In this document: in pieces, positions 37,490 to 51,200 of the stretch
Position numbering within the stretch: the first letter of the stretch is position 1
How the letters are laid out: each line of letters begins with the position of its first letter
DNA from: Lunularia cruciata
Lineage: Eukaryota > Streptophyta > Marchantiopsida > Lunulariales > Lunulariaceae
DNA length: 64,000 nt
Assembly (NCBI GenBank): GCA_948567375.1
Contig: OX419756.1
Location: forward strand, 71,526,552 to 71,590,551
Direction of reading: 5' to 3'
Notes under the pieces: model-generated
The model's input: the letters and a program-made list of their open reading frames with translations, nothing else
What the model was told of the DNA's origin: nothing
Databases searched by the model: none
Translations under genes and position numbers: made by a program

Positions 37490-38570
37490 AAAACTAGACC
37501 AAGTTTGGAAACCAAGCATTGAGTAAGGTCCAAGTATTGTGAAACGATGTCTTTTGGTTACAGCCATCAATGCCCTCATGCAACACCGGCTCATTGCGAT
37601 AAGCTCAAAGAAGAGCTTTATGCTCATCGGCAATTATATCTATTTGTGTGTGGCCGAGTATCGGTGTTGCAAGCAATGGGCTATATATGAGCCTTGCGAA
37701 TGAAGTCAGCAGTAGACAGCAGACACATGAACAAGCTCTTGCGGTAAATAGGTGGGAGTGCAAGTGGTTCAATGAATGGGTTGTTGTCTACATCATGTTG
37801 CACGATGATTCTCCCAATGCGAGCACATGCTTCAACAAAGACTAGACCAACATCTTGCAACAACTTGTTATGGTCCGTCTCATTGGTAACATCAAGAATG
37901 CTTTCAACTCATGATGCGAGTCCAACAACAAATTCATGCGCGTTCCGAAGTGTACGACGATTCTCTCAATGGGAGCACATGCCTCAACAAAAACTAGACC
38001 AACATCTTGCAATAACTCGTTATGGTCCGTTTCATTGGTAGCATCAACAATACCTTCAACTCATGAAACGAGTCCGACAACAAATTCACGCACGTCCAAA
38101 GTGTGAGTGCATAGTGATCCTTAATGATATGCGTTGACACATCCATGATAAAAATCATTTTTTCAACGGGCCATTAATACCCAAATGCAATGTCTTTTCA
38201 TACTGTCAAAAAATGAGAGCATGCTGTTTCTTCATGTGAAACTCAATGTTGTCATACAAAAATTGTGCACTTGACCCTTGCATGTTAGTTGTGATCTTGT
38301 GCTTCGCGCCAACATTCTCCTCACGACCAAACATGATGCATAAAAGACATTGCATCCTATTGACGGCTGAAGGAGAAATTGAGCGTGAAACAACTTTCAA
38401 AGCATATTTAGCATCATTGGCCTTGCCGTAGGCAGAGATGCGCTTGTTATTCGACAGGCAAAGTTGCGCTTGTTCTTTGATGTTGAACTTGGGACAAGCG
38501 CAGTCTAATAGGGTTTTGCCATGGTGCGCAAGGGCATTAATTTAGCCTCCTCACAAGAATTAGCTTAGGT
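37490..38570 (-). pseudogene. Decayed C2H2-like zinc-finger protein, probably transposon-derived
   Basis: On the minus strand from about 38560 an open frame lacking a start codon encodes KFNIKEQAQLCLSNNKRISA. It continues with SPSAVNRMQCLLCIMFGREE, then NIEFHMKKQH. The spacing C-x2-C, about 31 residues, H-x4-H looks like a BED- or C2H2-type DNA-binding finger of the sort found in multicopy eukaryotic transposon-like proteins. Downstream the reading is broken by stops. A block of about 150 bases encoding ETDHN(K/E)LLQDVGLVFVEACA is duplicated (37795-37947 and 37948-38100 approximately). The ending includes LALPPIYRKSLFMCLLSTAD. I do not know the family, and the protein cannot be made intact. 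Confidence 0.55.
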
Positions 38571-40197
38571 CAATTAGACGCCATAAACCTACCCATCTAT
38601 TATAAGCAGGCCTGGTTATAAGGTTATCCAAAATCTCCTGCCAAACGATCGGGTCAACTGCACTTATAAGACAGTTACGGCTTGTTCATTTTACTATCAA
38701 AGTTGTTTTCAAAATAATAAGAGAAAAAAATATTACTAGAATGAACAATATGCTGATGTGTGATTAATTGAATGAGCGCAGAGTTTAGTCTTTAAACTTA
38801 GTCTTTTTTTACTCAATAATAAGTGTGAAATTGTATCCTTATATATGCATGGCTTAGAAAGGAATACCTGGAGCTCCTTCCCACTTGAACAAAATCTTCT
38901 CTAACATCTCAACAACTTATTATGATCCAGAAAGTCATGATTTATGATATCTGCACCAAAGACACTCATAAGTCGTGGCGAGATTAGTTCGGAGACTTTT
39001 TCTTGAAGGTGGAAATCATAATAAGTCCGCTATCATGTTCGAATCTTTCATTTTTTTTCTCAACAAAATCCTCAATAATCTGGTTATATTTTCAAAACTG
39101 TTTTTAGCATAAGGTTACCGAGCTTGCTGATTAGGCTCTTTGTGTGCGTGGTGGAGATTAGTTTTAGATATTGATTGATTTGACAGAGTCCTGTTTGTAT
39201 TTTCCATTCTCTTGCCAATCTTGGCTCCATTTCTTTGTATCCATTCACCAATCCTCCCATTTAGAGGTTGCCTCATTTACCAATTCTAAAGGTAACGATA
39301 CAATCTTCCCAACGTTTTTGTTAAATGAATGGATAAACCATCATCTAATGCTTAAACCATCAACTTTGTCTCGAACTAACCTTAACTTTATGTCTATATT
39401 GAAATTAGTTCTATAAACTGCTCGGTTGCAGATATGCATAATTCAGATAGTAAACTCGCCGTGATAGCTCGCTAATGGAGCTTTTATTACCGTATTGTTA
39501 TCAATAGGTAAAGGAGAAAATCAGTTTTGAAGTGGATAACATCCATCAATCAGAAAATTGGTGCATGATAATACGGCGGATATGACAAAATAACGTAGTC
39601 TAAACGTAAAAAGACTGCCTAAAGTATACACGGGGAAAAGCCGGACGCACGGTTTTTATGCGCTGATAGACAGAGGACACGTTTGAAGCAACCCTGTCGT
39701 CCTTCCTTCGTGTTGCTTCTCCTCGTTCAGGAAGTGAAGAGAAAGGCTTCCGTGCCAACGAGGAATCGTTCCCTCTTCTTCAGATCCCTTCGATCCTTTC
39801 TCTCAGCGACTGCAATCGACAGAATTGAGAACTGCACGGGATTCTCGTCGTATCAGCAAATTTTCTGGTACGATTTTGATAAGATGCCGCTGATTGACAG
39901 CTTCGATTCGATTCAGTATTCTCTTTCCTACGCATGTTTAAGATTTGCTGACATTGCTGGAAGATGACCTGGAGCAGTGGGATAGTAGATCACGAGCTCC
40001 GCCGATAGATGCACGTATCGAGGCTGTATATATTCGTATGTTTCTAGAAGTTGAAGCGTTGCAGGAAGGGAGGGATTGGAGATGGGGAGATGAAAATTCT
40101 ACCTCTGGTAGGGTTGTCATGTTGTTCACGTATCCTGAGTCCCCTCATGTATTGATCTCTGCATCTTTGATTTTGATTCAGGTAGGGCTCAGGCACG
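38571..40197. other. Gene-free stretch and 5' leader of the V-ATPase d gene
   Basis: The left part is A+T-rich without recognisable content. The right part, from about 39680, should be the leader of the V-ATPase gene. A clear acceptor (TTTTGATTCAG, ending at 40181) 16 bases before the ATG suggests an intron in the 5' untranslated region. Confidence 0.55.
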
Positions 40198-43100
40198 ATG
40201 TACGGATTCGAGGCTATGACCTTCAATGTGAACGGTGGCTTCTTAGAAGCCATCGTTCGCGGATATCGTGCCGGGTTACTTACCGCTGCTGATTACAACA
40301 ATCTTTGCCAGTGCGAGACCCTCGAGGACATTAAATTGCATCTGTCTGGGACGGACTATGGTCCTTATCTTGCAAACGGTACTTTACTTTCTCCTCCAAG
40401 AGCCGATCTAGCAAGAAAAAGATTTAGGAGTATGGCTCATCTAGTGCTTCAGAGTGTCGTATGTGCAGAAAAATTGATAGGTAGGAAAGTCGCTTCAAAA
40501 TGCTCGTTCCAGCTGGAGTTGTCGATCGTCGTAGTTTCTGTGATGTCGGTGTGGAGAGCGTGGGAGGAATATAAACCAAGACATTTAAGCCCTGTAAATG
40601 AAGAGGGAGCTTATGAAAGCATGAATTATGTAGTCTATGACAGGAGAACTTGCTTGATATCCATTCTGCCATAGTTACGACACCCTCACGGATAGCTCAT
40701 TATATAATTTTATTTGACTTCAATGGAGCAGAGCCATCTCCACTACACACGGCGACCATTGTGGAGAAATGTACTCAAAAGCTGGTGGATGAATATACCT
40801 TCATGCTCACACAAGTTGCGGAACCACTTTCAACGTTCTTAGAGTATATCACGTACGTATCTCGATATTCTTCCTGTTGTCTTGATAATTTTACTGCCGG
40901 GGCTGAGCATAAGACTCGTAACATAGTTCTGAACGTTGTTTCTAGCTTTGACACGAGGTCTGTCATATGTTTGAAGTCCAAGTGAGTGTGCAACAACGTT
41001 AAGCTATATCTAAAATTATCTTGTGATATTGGACAACAGTTATGGCCACATGATCGATAATGTGGTGCTCATAGTCACTGGAACTCTGCACGAGAGAGAC
41101 GTTCAAGAGTTGTTGGAAAAGTGTCATCCTTTGGGTATGTTCGACAGGTATGATTGCTCCTTTCTTTCAACTGTAGGCAGAGTTGGTCAACTATGGTATT
41201 CTGGTTGACAGTAACGGTGAGCCTCTGGAGAGTGTGGTTTCTGCCTTTTGTTTAGCTGGTATATATCTCAATTAGGCGAAGTTTCATCTTTTGATTTGTT
41301 GGCTGTGCTGCAGTATTGCAACTCTTGCTGTAGCTCAAAACATGAGGGAACTATATCGACTTGTCCTCGTGGATACTCCTTTGGCTCCATACTTCTCAGA
41401 GTGTATCACGTCTGAAGTAAGTCTAAACCCTATGGGACAGTAAAAGCTGGTGCCATAAATTTCAATGTAAATATAGAATTTTGAGGTTATGTTTGCATTT
41501 CAGCCTCCCTGTCCTCTTTATCTCTACAGGAGTTCGACTCCGAGCTTAATCATGTATGGCGTCTGCTGTGCAGGACCTGGATGACATGAACATAGAGATC
41601 ATGCGTAACACTCTTTATAAAGCGTATCTGGAGGACTTCTACAAGTTCTGTAAGGTAGAGCTTTACCCCGCTTTGCAGCTGATGCCCACCATTTGTTTGG
41701 AGTGTATTTGGTGTTGAGAGTACTGTGTTAGTACAGGAATTTCGTGTCTTACTGGAAGGCCCATTACAAGATAGGACTGTCCGTCAAGAGTTTGTCTGTC
41801 CTTTACGTCAAAGGATAAGTTATGGTTCTCTTAGCAGCGGCCCAACGACATATGTGCCTGTTTGGAGGGTCCTTCTTCTCGCTCACAGAGCCGGGTCTTA
41901 CCCTAGCTAGCCATGGCCGCAGCCTCGGTCTTGAACACAATCTGCAGAGATTGGTTTTACTTTTCAAATCTGTAGTCTGCATATGCCAGGTCAACTAACC
42001 TAGTTTCTTCGTCACAAAAGTGTTTAGTCTAACCCGTACAAGTTTGGAAGCCACAAGTGCGCTAGATACTGGAAAGTGATTCGAATTCAACCGTCTCAGT
42101 TCTGTTCTTTTACTGACGTATTTCTTCTTATCAGAGTCTTGGAGGTGCAACTGCCGAATTGATGTGCGATTTACTGGCTTTCGAGGCTGATTGGAGGGCT
42201 GTGAATATCACTGTAAATAGGTACCTCGATGTGCTGAATCCCATTGAGTATCTTCCTAGATCCTGGTTTCCTAGATTTTAGTAGCAATCCGTTTTATAGG
42301 TCTATCTGATTCGTAGGGTGCCAAGTTCCAGCGGACATACACAATTCTATAGCCATCATGATTATACCTCGCTTCCAAGTTGCTTACCACTTTACCCTGA
42401 ATGGTAGTCTATGCTCGTAGCTTGTGGAGTGCCTTTGTAAACGTTTGGGCTTGCAATTACTAATGTTTGTGAGACATCTTACGGCAATGTTGGCTTTTGC
42501 AACAGCATTGGCACTGAACTGACTCGCGATGATAGAAGGAAGCTTTATTCGAACTTCGGCCTTCTGTAAGTCGAAGCTTCATCATAACAACACCCTCTTT
42601 TGACTCGAAATTGATGAACACTGTGACCACCAGTATCTGCTTAACAGGTCATTTTCTTGGAGGAGCTCTAATTTGCCGGGAGTATTCATGAGATCTATTG
42701 TTATAGCAGATACCATCAGTAAAGAGTTCTTCCATTTCTGACTGCTTACTTTGATGCTCTTTCCGGCACAGGTATCCCTACGGTCATGAGGAGCTTGCCG
42801 TATGTGAAGACTTCGATGCGGTCTGATATCACACTCTCTCACGAAAATTTTCATACGCTTTAGCAGAAGCTTGTTCCTTTGAAACAAGCATTCAGTCGTT
42901 TGCAGAGAATGTGGTTTGTGGTCTGCGACTCCGATAGTTGTTTAGTTTTTTTGGTGAAACTATGGATCAAATTGTGCTTGACCTTTAGGGATCCACTGGG
43001 TTTTGATTTAAGTAGAGTCTATGGTGAACGTGCAGGTCCGTGGCGCTGTAGAGAAATATCCACCGTATCAAGCCATTTTCTCAAAGCTTTCATTTGGTGA

Positions 43101-43526
43101 AAGTCAGATGCTAGATAAGGCTTTCTATGAAGAGGAGGTGAAACGATTGACTCTTGTCTTTGAGCAACAGGTGAGTTGTCTTCTCTGATAGGACAATACC
43201 AGCAAGAGATGCCAGCTATAATTTGATGGTCCAGATGTGGTGCGTCGGATCGTACTCTATTCGGGCGTTCACTAATCCTGTTCAGCCCAATGGTGAATCT
43301 TGTAGAGCGCAAAAACTAGTTATACCTTGTAGTAAAGTTGGTTCCTTCAGCTGTTACCCTATTTGTGACACAAGAGATTTCTATCGTTGTGCAGTTTCAC
43401 TACGCCGTTTTCTTCGCCTACATGAAGCTGCGTGAGCAGGAGACAAGGAATCTCATGTGGATCGCAGAGTGTGTCGCTCAAAACCAGAAGTCAAGGATTC
43501 ATGACGGCATAGTCATCATATTCTAG
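40198..43526 (+). CDS. VHA-d: V-type proton ATPase subunit d
   Basis: Subunit d sits on top of the membrane ring of the vacuolar proton pump and connects it to the central stalk. Exons: 40198-40378, 40732-40852, 41040-41147, 41314-41416, 41574-41654, 42135-42220, 42506-42565, 42772-42820, 43036-43170 and 43395-43526. They total 1056 bases (351 residues), the usual length. Signature stretches are [113 protein letters not shown] and the C-terminal [14 protein letters not shown]. All junctions keep frame. The donor after exon 8 (GCG|GTCTGA) is the weakest, but the protein match across it is exact in register. Nothing in the sequence suggests loss of function. Confidence 0.97.
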
Positions 43527-46500
43527 GGACATAGCTTTAGCAAATATTGTAACATATTGTATCGATAGGGTCTACATTTGTTTGAGTTTCAAACACTTTT
43601 GAGGGCAGCAGCTTTTTCCGCATAAGTGCATAAATTTAAACTATTTTTTGATTGCACAATTGTAACCAAGCATTTGACAGAGTTTAGTTTCACCATCCTG
43701 TCATTTGCTCAATGGACGGGTTGTATTGAGGTCCAGGCTCATAGGCCCCTTAGCTCGACACCTTTGGCATCTTTACCACGATGCTCGTTGCTTTGAGGTT
43801 TGCAAGTCTCTGCAGAACTTACATCCGCGAGGTATCCAGGATTTTCTAGTGAATTTTTTAAAGAATTTAGAGGAACTCAAGCCGGCCCGCACTCGATTTT
43901 TTATCAACAATGAGAAGGTGTCGGCACCCAAGGCTGGTTTGTCTTTATTCCTGTTTCAAACATACATCTGTGGCTTTTGCATATTATCAAGCTTAGCGGC
44001 GTGTATCTTGAGATTTACAGGTTGAGTGATATTAACTTCTGAAGAAGGAGATAAATTATCGATGGGAACAGATGAGATGTGGATCTTTTTGTGCCGATTT
44101 TATTCTAATGGTCTCGTCGAGACATCGAACTTCTAACTCGCTTTCTAAAGGTCCAGAGCCCTCCCTACCTATAGTCCAGGTATTCACTCCCCATATTTCA
44201 TGCCTTCAGATACCCTACAAATCAGACGACGGCCCTAAAAATTCTGCATTATTTGTTGAACTACTGGACATGTGAATGGCCAGATTTATTCCGTTTCATC
44301 CAGCAGTTGAACTTACGAGTCCCGTCCTCTCGTTCTGAGTCCAAGAGCAGGAGTTAGTGCTCTCATCCTGTAGTCACTATCGAAGCCGTTTGCACACTCA
44401 GAAGAGCAAAATAGGTGAGCCAAATCTTAGATCTCAGAAAAACACTCGAACCAATACTCCATAGTGACCCTTTGATTCCCAATACATGAAGTCGCATAAT
44501 TGGATGGCCAGCAAACCTCTGAACCTCATCTAGGCAGATATTTCCTCAAGAAATTGGATAAAGCATCGACTTGAGTAGGTAAACCCAAATGTTAATTTGG
44601 CCTTCACTGAGCTTCCAAACGAATCTTCTATATATAAAGTTTCCATTGTAAATTCGGCTATTACAGCAGATTGCCGTGCGTCACCTGGTAATAAACTACA
44701 AGCCAATGGTGTTCGCGGAAGAAACTTGGCTGAGGTAGTTTTGCACCAGCACATCTCGAGTCAAAAACAGTTCATGAGTTGCAAGAACTATTTCCCGTCA
44801 AAGCTTCCTGTAGCACCTAGTTGGGTAAGTTTTACACAATTGGTCCAGGCGTACTCCTCACGCCTAAACGTAAGTCATAGATCAGGAACAAACTTATTGT
44901 TGAAAGGTAAGATTCATGACCAGGTTTCGCGTGGGATTTTGAGATATTTTTAAACTTTAGTGTGAATACCCTACTGGTCTCAAAGTTTCAGGGATATACG
45001 TGATGGACAATGACATTCGAATTGGTAACCAGAAAAAGATATGGAGTCTCTCTCGGAGTTTGAACTTAAAGCTGAGTTGTGCAAAGAGTAATGGGTATTT
45101 CTACCTCAGTTTCATATCAAACGCCCTCGTAGTCATATCGAACAGGTCGATTCGTGCTAAAACTTCGACGAATCATACAAAGAACATTAGAACTTGAGTT
45201 TGTCCGCTCATGGAGAGGAATCATGCGCCCATCAATGCGAAGAACTGTAAAAAGAACATTGCGTCTTGGGATTCTACTGTCACCCCAAGTCTAAACCTGA
45301 CGAGATGTGACCTTTGTCATGAGCATAAAATTTTGTGTATTCAATCTATTCAATCCTTCTCTCTTGATTGAGAATTCGAGAACTTTGGACATCGAGATTT
45401 GCTTTTCCCGTCCCTCCTTCATGTGGTGTGCATTTACGAATGTGGATTTTTGCAATCATTGCACAAGAAAGAAAGTAAGGACCTTCATTACCCTCTGTAG
45501 CGCGCGACAGCTCAAAATTTGCTGACAACCTTCTGACTTTAAGAATAACCACAGCTTTGACATGCTGCAATCTTCAATGACACGTCTTATCAATCAAGGG
45601 CAGAAGAAGCTGAAACTCCCATTGAGAGCAGTTTCTGTCTGTCTGTCACTGTTCTTTATGAATCTGGTAACTTACAGAAACCAGATCAGGAATCTGGCAG
45701 GTTCAGGAAACTCAGGATTGGTAAGCAGTAAAGCCAAGAAAAGAATGATATTTGAGATGTTTTCCACTGAATAGTAGGGTAGGTACATGAACAAATTTGT
45801 ACTGTTTGCTTTTCACACGGAGGTACTTGCTTAATGTTGAGATTGACCTTGACATATTTTAACAGTTCATAAAAGGGCTTTAAATTTTGGAACATCTTAG
45901 ATATATTGATTGAAAGTAATCTTCTTAATTCTCCATTTATCTGGTTCATTTTCTTGTACTTTGTTAATTTCTAATTGATCAGATTTCTTGTGGTCAAGGA
46001 ATCTCAGAGAATGCTTTCTTTCTCTCAATCGTTTGATGCCAAACCAAACTGCTGAGTTTTGGCAACGACGACGACAACAGCAACAACAACAATAACCTCC
46101 AACAGAAAGGAAGTCTCTAGATAATGACTTTCTAGCAATATCAAGTGTCATATTTCCCTATAAATAGGAAGGTAGTAGGAATCTATGGGGTCTCACAATG
46201 CGCGACGCGCATGGTGTAGGAATGTTTTGAGAATATAAAAAAGGGAAACATTCTCAATAATGTTTAGTGGGGTCTCTTTGCGCCTGCTCCCGTCGATTTC
46301 TTCACCCCTGAGCTAGCTATGCATGTCTCTACCTGCATGGGCAAATAAAAGCTTTGGACTACTTTATAATTGTTATTACTGTACTTCAAATTCTACACGT
46401 AAGACACTTGTTTCACCTTAACTTATTCCTATCTACTTAACCATTGCATAGTACATTGAGAATGAATGAATGTCACATCCACCCATGTACCATATTCTAA

Positions 46501-48171
46501 GGGGAAGTCAGCTGGAATTTTCAATATGTCAAACAAAAGAACTCGTACTTGGAGAGTTGCTTTTCATGTACTTAGGAGCATCTTTTTGCATTATATGGAA
46601 AGAAAAATCAAATAAATACATGTCGATGGCAAATTCACTTTCGATTTTATATTGAGATCTAGTATGAATGCAAATAGCAGTGGCAGATTTTTTCGAGGAA
46701 TCTACAAGTGTGGTGTTCGAGTGATATATTTTTCTCAAAATTTGTTTTTTGAATATTTTTAATATTTTGTCAACAGTAATGTTTTTTGTTAAATAATGTA
46801 ATTGTATTTCGTTGTCTATTTTTTGGCTTTCACTACATAATACCGAATGGGTTGGCAGGCTAAAATAAAGAATAATTCAGCAAGGACCTAGAGAGAGAGA
46901 AAGTGGCCCCCAGAGCGCATGCTGTGGAGCACTTAATAAACCCCAATATAATAATCCTAAACCAAAAAGCATACCGCGCATATTCCCCGATTCCAAACGG
47001 AGAAGCTGCATGAAGCGCCAGCTCCGTCGACCGTCGAGAGGTGGAAGTCAACTGCCAGCTCTCGCCGTTAGAACAAGGAACACAGCACAGTCGGGAACAG
47101 CATCGCACAGTAACAGCACAGTACCACCCGCCGTCATGTCGACGGACGGAGAGGAGGCATGAAACGCACGGCCATGGAGTCCTGCTGTCTCGTATGGAAG
47201 AAAAAGCGCTCCCGAATGTCACACGCACGGGCGAGGCCAAAAGCATTTCGATGCAAAGAAATGTGAGGGGAGTGTTCTGGTGAGAGAATTGGAAGGCGGG
47301 TGATCCGATCGTGGGCCGATGTGGATGGATCGTGCGGGGCCCAACAACGCTGAGGAAGGGGGGAGCTGCTGTTGGTGCTCTTTTATTTTTGTCGCATGGG
47401 GTAGGGGAGAAGGCGAATTGGAGATGGTTGGGTTGTGAAATTCTGAGATCTGGGTTGTACTGTAATTGTTTGCTGGCAAGGCAGGGAGGAGAGGAAATAT
47501 ATGATCTCTGTTGGTGTTATTTTATGTTGGGGGAGATAATATGTTGTTGTTCTTCTTTTTCTTGATGTTTTTCTTGGGTGAGTTGAGTGAGTGGGGGATC
47601 GATTAGTAGTGCTGAGGAGAAAGGAGAAGCAGAAGCAGCAATGGGGGTGACGTGCTGGGGAGAGAGGTGAGCGCTACTCATGGGTGGAAGAGGAGTGGGA
47701 TGGTGATGATTCGGATGAGCTGGGAGGTAGATAGATTCGTGGAAGAGTGTAGTCAACTTTCTGGTGTTGCAGCAGGCATTGGCGGGTATTGCGTTTCCTG
47801 ATTGATTGGTTGATAAACAGATTGATTGTTTGCTCTGGAAGAGATTAGAGAGAGAGAGACAGGGATAGAGAGGGCGGTTTCCTATCGGGGGAGAGGAATT
47901 TTCATAAAGGACTCGTCCCCTCTGGACAGGAAATGTATAGCTCTCTCACAGATATTCAGGACTTTTTTGCTCAATTTTTGGGCACATTAGCTCGTTGCGT
48001 GTGCTGCTTGAGCTTTTGGGAGCTTTGCTTTTGGGACGACCTCCCGGAGGTGGAAGAACTCGAGTATTAAATACGTAGATAGAACGACTATATCCACATA
48101 CTTATGCAGGGACCCAGGAAGAACTCATCGGTGCCACTGGTGCATGACAGTGGATCTTTTGATCTGGGGGT
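43527..48171. other. Long stretch without a secure gene between VHA-d and the CWH43-like gene
   Basis: Two exon-like pieces on the plus strand may be remains of a gene. The one at about 43705-43920 encodes HPRGIQDFLVNFLKNLEELK. The one at about 44230-44345 encodes LHYLLNYWTCEWPDLFRFIQ and ends in a stop. I could not link them or name a family. Elsewhere there is a short trinucleotide-like run (ACGACGACGACAACAGCAAC at about 46063) and a GA-rich tract near 47842-47880 in the presumed promoter of the CWH43-like gene. The rest shows nothing I can support. Confidence 0.45.
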
Positions 48172-48172
48172 G

Positions 48173-48238
48173 ATGATGGTGATAGCATTGTTCCTGATCG
48201 GTGTTGCTGTTGCTGAGCAACGACAATCATGCCATTGA
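48173..48238 (+). other. Upstream ORF in the leader of the CWH43-like gene
   Basis: A 21-codon frame starts with two ATGs and reads MMVIALFLIGVAVAEQRQSC plus H before TGA. It ends 33 bases before the main ATG. It is hydrophobic and could reduce or tune translation of the main frame. Whether it is on the mRNA depends on the unknown transcript start. Confidence 0.4.
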
Positions 48239-48271
48239 AGGAACCAGGGTCGAAGGATTACTACTGAGAGG

Positions 48272-51200
48272 ATGGGTGCGTGGGGTAGATATAGCCCCTT
48301 GAGGCGAATGCAGCTGCACAAAGAAAGGAAGCCGCAAAAGCTGTGGTTGGAGCTCCTGGGAAAATCATATGTGGGTCTGCTGTACTGGACTGTGCTAGCG
48401 GAGTTTCTTCGAAATGTGTTCTGGTTTCAACTGCGTGCAGGACGCTTGGCTCCTCAACTGGGCTTTCTGGCATACCTCTTCATTCCATCGGTGGTAGTCG
48501 GTAGACCTTTCTTCCGTCAGTTTCTCGAGAAGCATCCTTGGTCTCGTTCTTTGCTGGTTATCGGAGGTGTGCTGGGATTATGGGGCCAGTGGTACCATTC
48601 GGCCGTCAGGAGAGTTACATTGTCTGCCACAGGAGTCGGACTTTTGGGGATATATGTATGGGAGGGAATGTGGGCTGCTACAACTGCGAGACGCGAGCGC
48701 ACTGCATTTGGGATGGTTGGCGGCATTCTTCTGTTGCAGGTGCTGTGTGCTCAACGCTCATCCAGTTGAGTGCTCATGCAGAAGTCAGAATAAAATCTTA
48801 CAGAAAAGCCGTCCCGTCTTAAATCTACTCGTTATTACGATGCCCCTGACTGACATACCATTCGAGAATGAAAGTGAAAGAAGGAAAGATAATATTCACG
48901 CAGACACCTTAAGTGAGATAACCTAAGGAATTGAAGTCGCCAGGGTAACCTCGCCACATCACGGCTTAGTGTCGTGAATCAGCTGCACAGACGTCTCTCA
49001 CAACTACATGGTTTCTCTCTGTAGTAAACTTCCATTAGGGTCGTGGGTGTTCATGACCAGATAAAGAGATTATCTGAAGGCTTCTAAAACCAGAGATGAA
49101 TCTCCGAGTCCATCTTCCTGCTTCATTCTGGAAAAGCACAAGCTTCCCGAGACCCGCTTGGATATGCCTAGCAGGTCAAAAAATGATTTCCAGCCAATCC
49201 ACTTGACACTCTGAACGGAGTATGTTGTCCAAACGTTCCCACTGTTGCTCAGCCTATTTTGGGCAGATAATTGAGTTCGCTGTCTTACAGCCCTGTAGTG
49301 GTTGGAATATGAGTGGCGTGGTCGAACTACTGTCTCTCTTTCCTATTGGGTTGAATTGTTTCAGCTCATGCACCCAAAGAATGGGCCCTGGGCGGGCACT
49401 CTGTCTCAATTGATTGTAAGCTTCTGCAGAACATCTCCACTTTAGGATAGTAAATACTTCAATTAGTTCATTGGGTGCTTTTGCTCTGCGTTCCCGGGTA
49501 AACGATGTTTGGATGCGAGAAAAGCATGTCTTCTGAGGATGATCAGGGTAACATAAGCCTTTTTTGATGCATGTCTTCTCTGTACAGAAGTAGGAAATTG
49601 ATGAACCAGATTCTCTTTCATTAGTATCGTTTTATTGCCAATTAACTTTTGTTCATGATGGCTCCGTGCGCTGAGAATAGAAGTAGGATTGTCTTTAGAC
49701 CTAACTTTGGCACTCGAGATTGTTATTTTTGTTCAAGGGATAGTTTAGGAATAGTCTAGAAGGCTTACTGACTCATAGATCATTCAACCCTGAATTATAG
49801 GATAGAGGTTTCATCAAAGATTGGCCTAAGGTCAAAGATCCTATGGGGGCACAGGAACATTGACTCATCCCTTCGATGGCCTTACACACGACCGTAAACG
49901 GTTTAGCTGCGAGGAAACGGGGTTTCTTGGCAGAGTGACATTGACTGCTTGTCACCAAGAAGCGGGAATCATCTGTCAGTACATACTACCAGGAAGTTAT
50001 CTTTCACTAACCGACTGGAAATATGTACAATCTTTGCTGTGTTATTTGTAACGTGGAGACCTTTGGTCATTAGAGTAGGAGATCGTTGAAAGAATACTTA
50101 TTAGTACTTTTTGTTTCATTACTAGCATAGATGGGTCTCGATCATGTGTTTGATACACCACAGGTGAATAGGTGCAAATTACTTCGAGAGGTGTCAATTC
50201 TCATCTTCAGGTATAAGGAGAATGGTTAGTGTCTCAGAAATCTTACTTGCAAAATGTAAAATGATACTATTCCGACTATTAACATCCCTCGCTAGAGTAG
50301 TTTGTGTGGGCCACCTTCTGAGGGTCGGGCGGGAGCTCTTCGATTCTCCTCTTTCCTGTTCATGACCCTTATTTTGTGACCTTCTGCCATGCAGAATGAA
50401 TCGCATTGTAGTTAAGACGTTATAAATTTTATCTGCCTGGGGCAGGTTAAATCTTGGAGCATATTTAACCCTGTCATTTTGCTCCAAGTCAGACAGTTAC
50501 GATCTTACCCCTGTAGGCATCCCAACCTTTACAACCTCAAAGAAGTCTCATACTTCCCACTCGGGCACTCTGAATTGTGATGACTGAAATTACTTGCCCT
50601 CGGTAATCTGAATCCTCTATCCTCTGCATCTGTTCAGACCTTCCGGAACTTGTGCAGGTCCCAGACGAGCTACCTTTTCTAGGCGTATACCCCTAAAAGT
50701 GTTATCAGTGATTTGTTGAAGCTGGGCTTCTTCAGCTGCACCATCTTTTTTGGAGTATATCAAGTGTAGGAATAAGTGTGAGATCTGCTGTACGTTGTTC
50801 TAAGCTGTCTATACTGATTCGAACTCCTGTTATGAGTGCAGGTCTTGAAATGGGCTTACGTAGGTCCCAATCCCTTGGTGGCCAGATGGTGGGGATTACT
50901 TTTCCTCGGAATTATTCCCGGGGTTTGCACCGCACTCTTAGTCTTGAGCGAGGATTTAGCTGAATCAGAAGGTGGAGAACTGCAAAGTTTTCTTGAAGAA
51001 GAGTTGGATGTCGAGCTTGAGGATGTCACAAACGATGACCTATTGCCCTTTGAGGAAGTCGACTCTTGGAGGTACCAGAAACTTGAAATCATAAACCCGG
51101 CACGTGGATCTTTAAATGGAGAAAACAGGAATGGCAGTCACACTTCGATTAGGATGTCAACAATGGACAAGGTTACGAATGATAAATCTGGTGACACTAG

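Noticed and set aside
47219-47756. Minus-strand frames rich in Ser, Pro and His upstream of the CWH43-like gene
   Set aside because: The low-complexity composition comes from G-rich promoter or leader DNA. No domain or splice support was seen.
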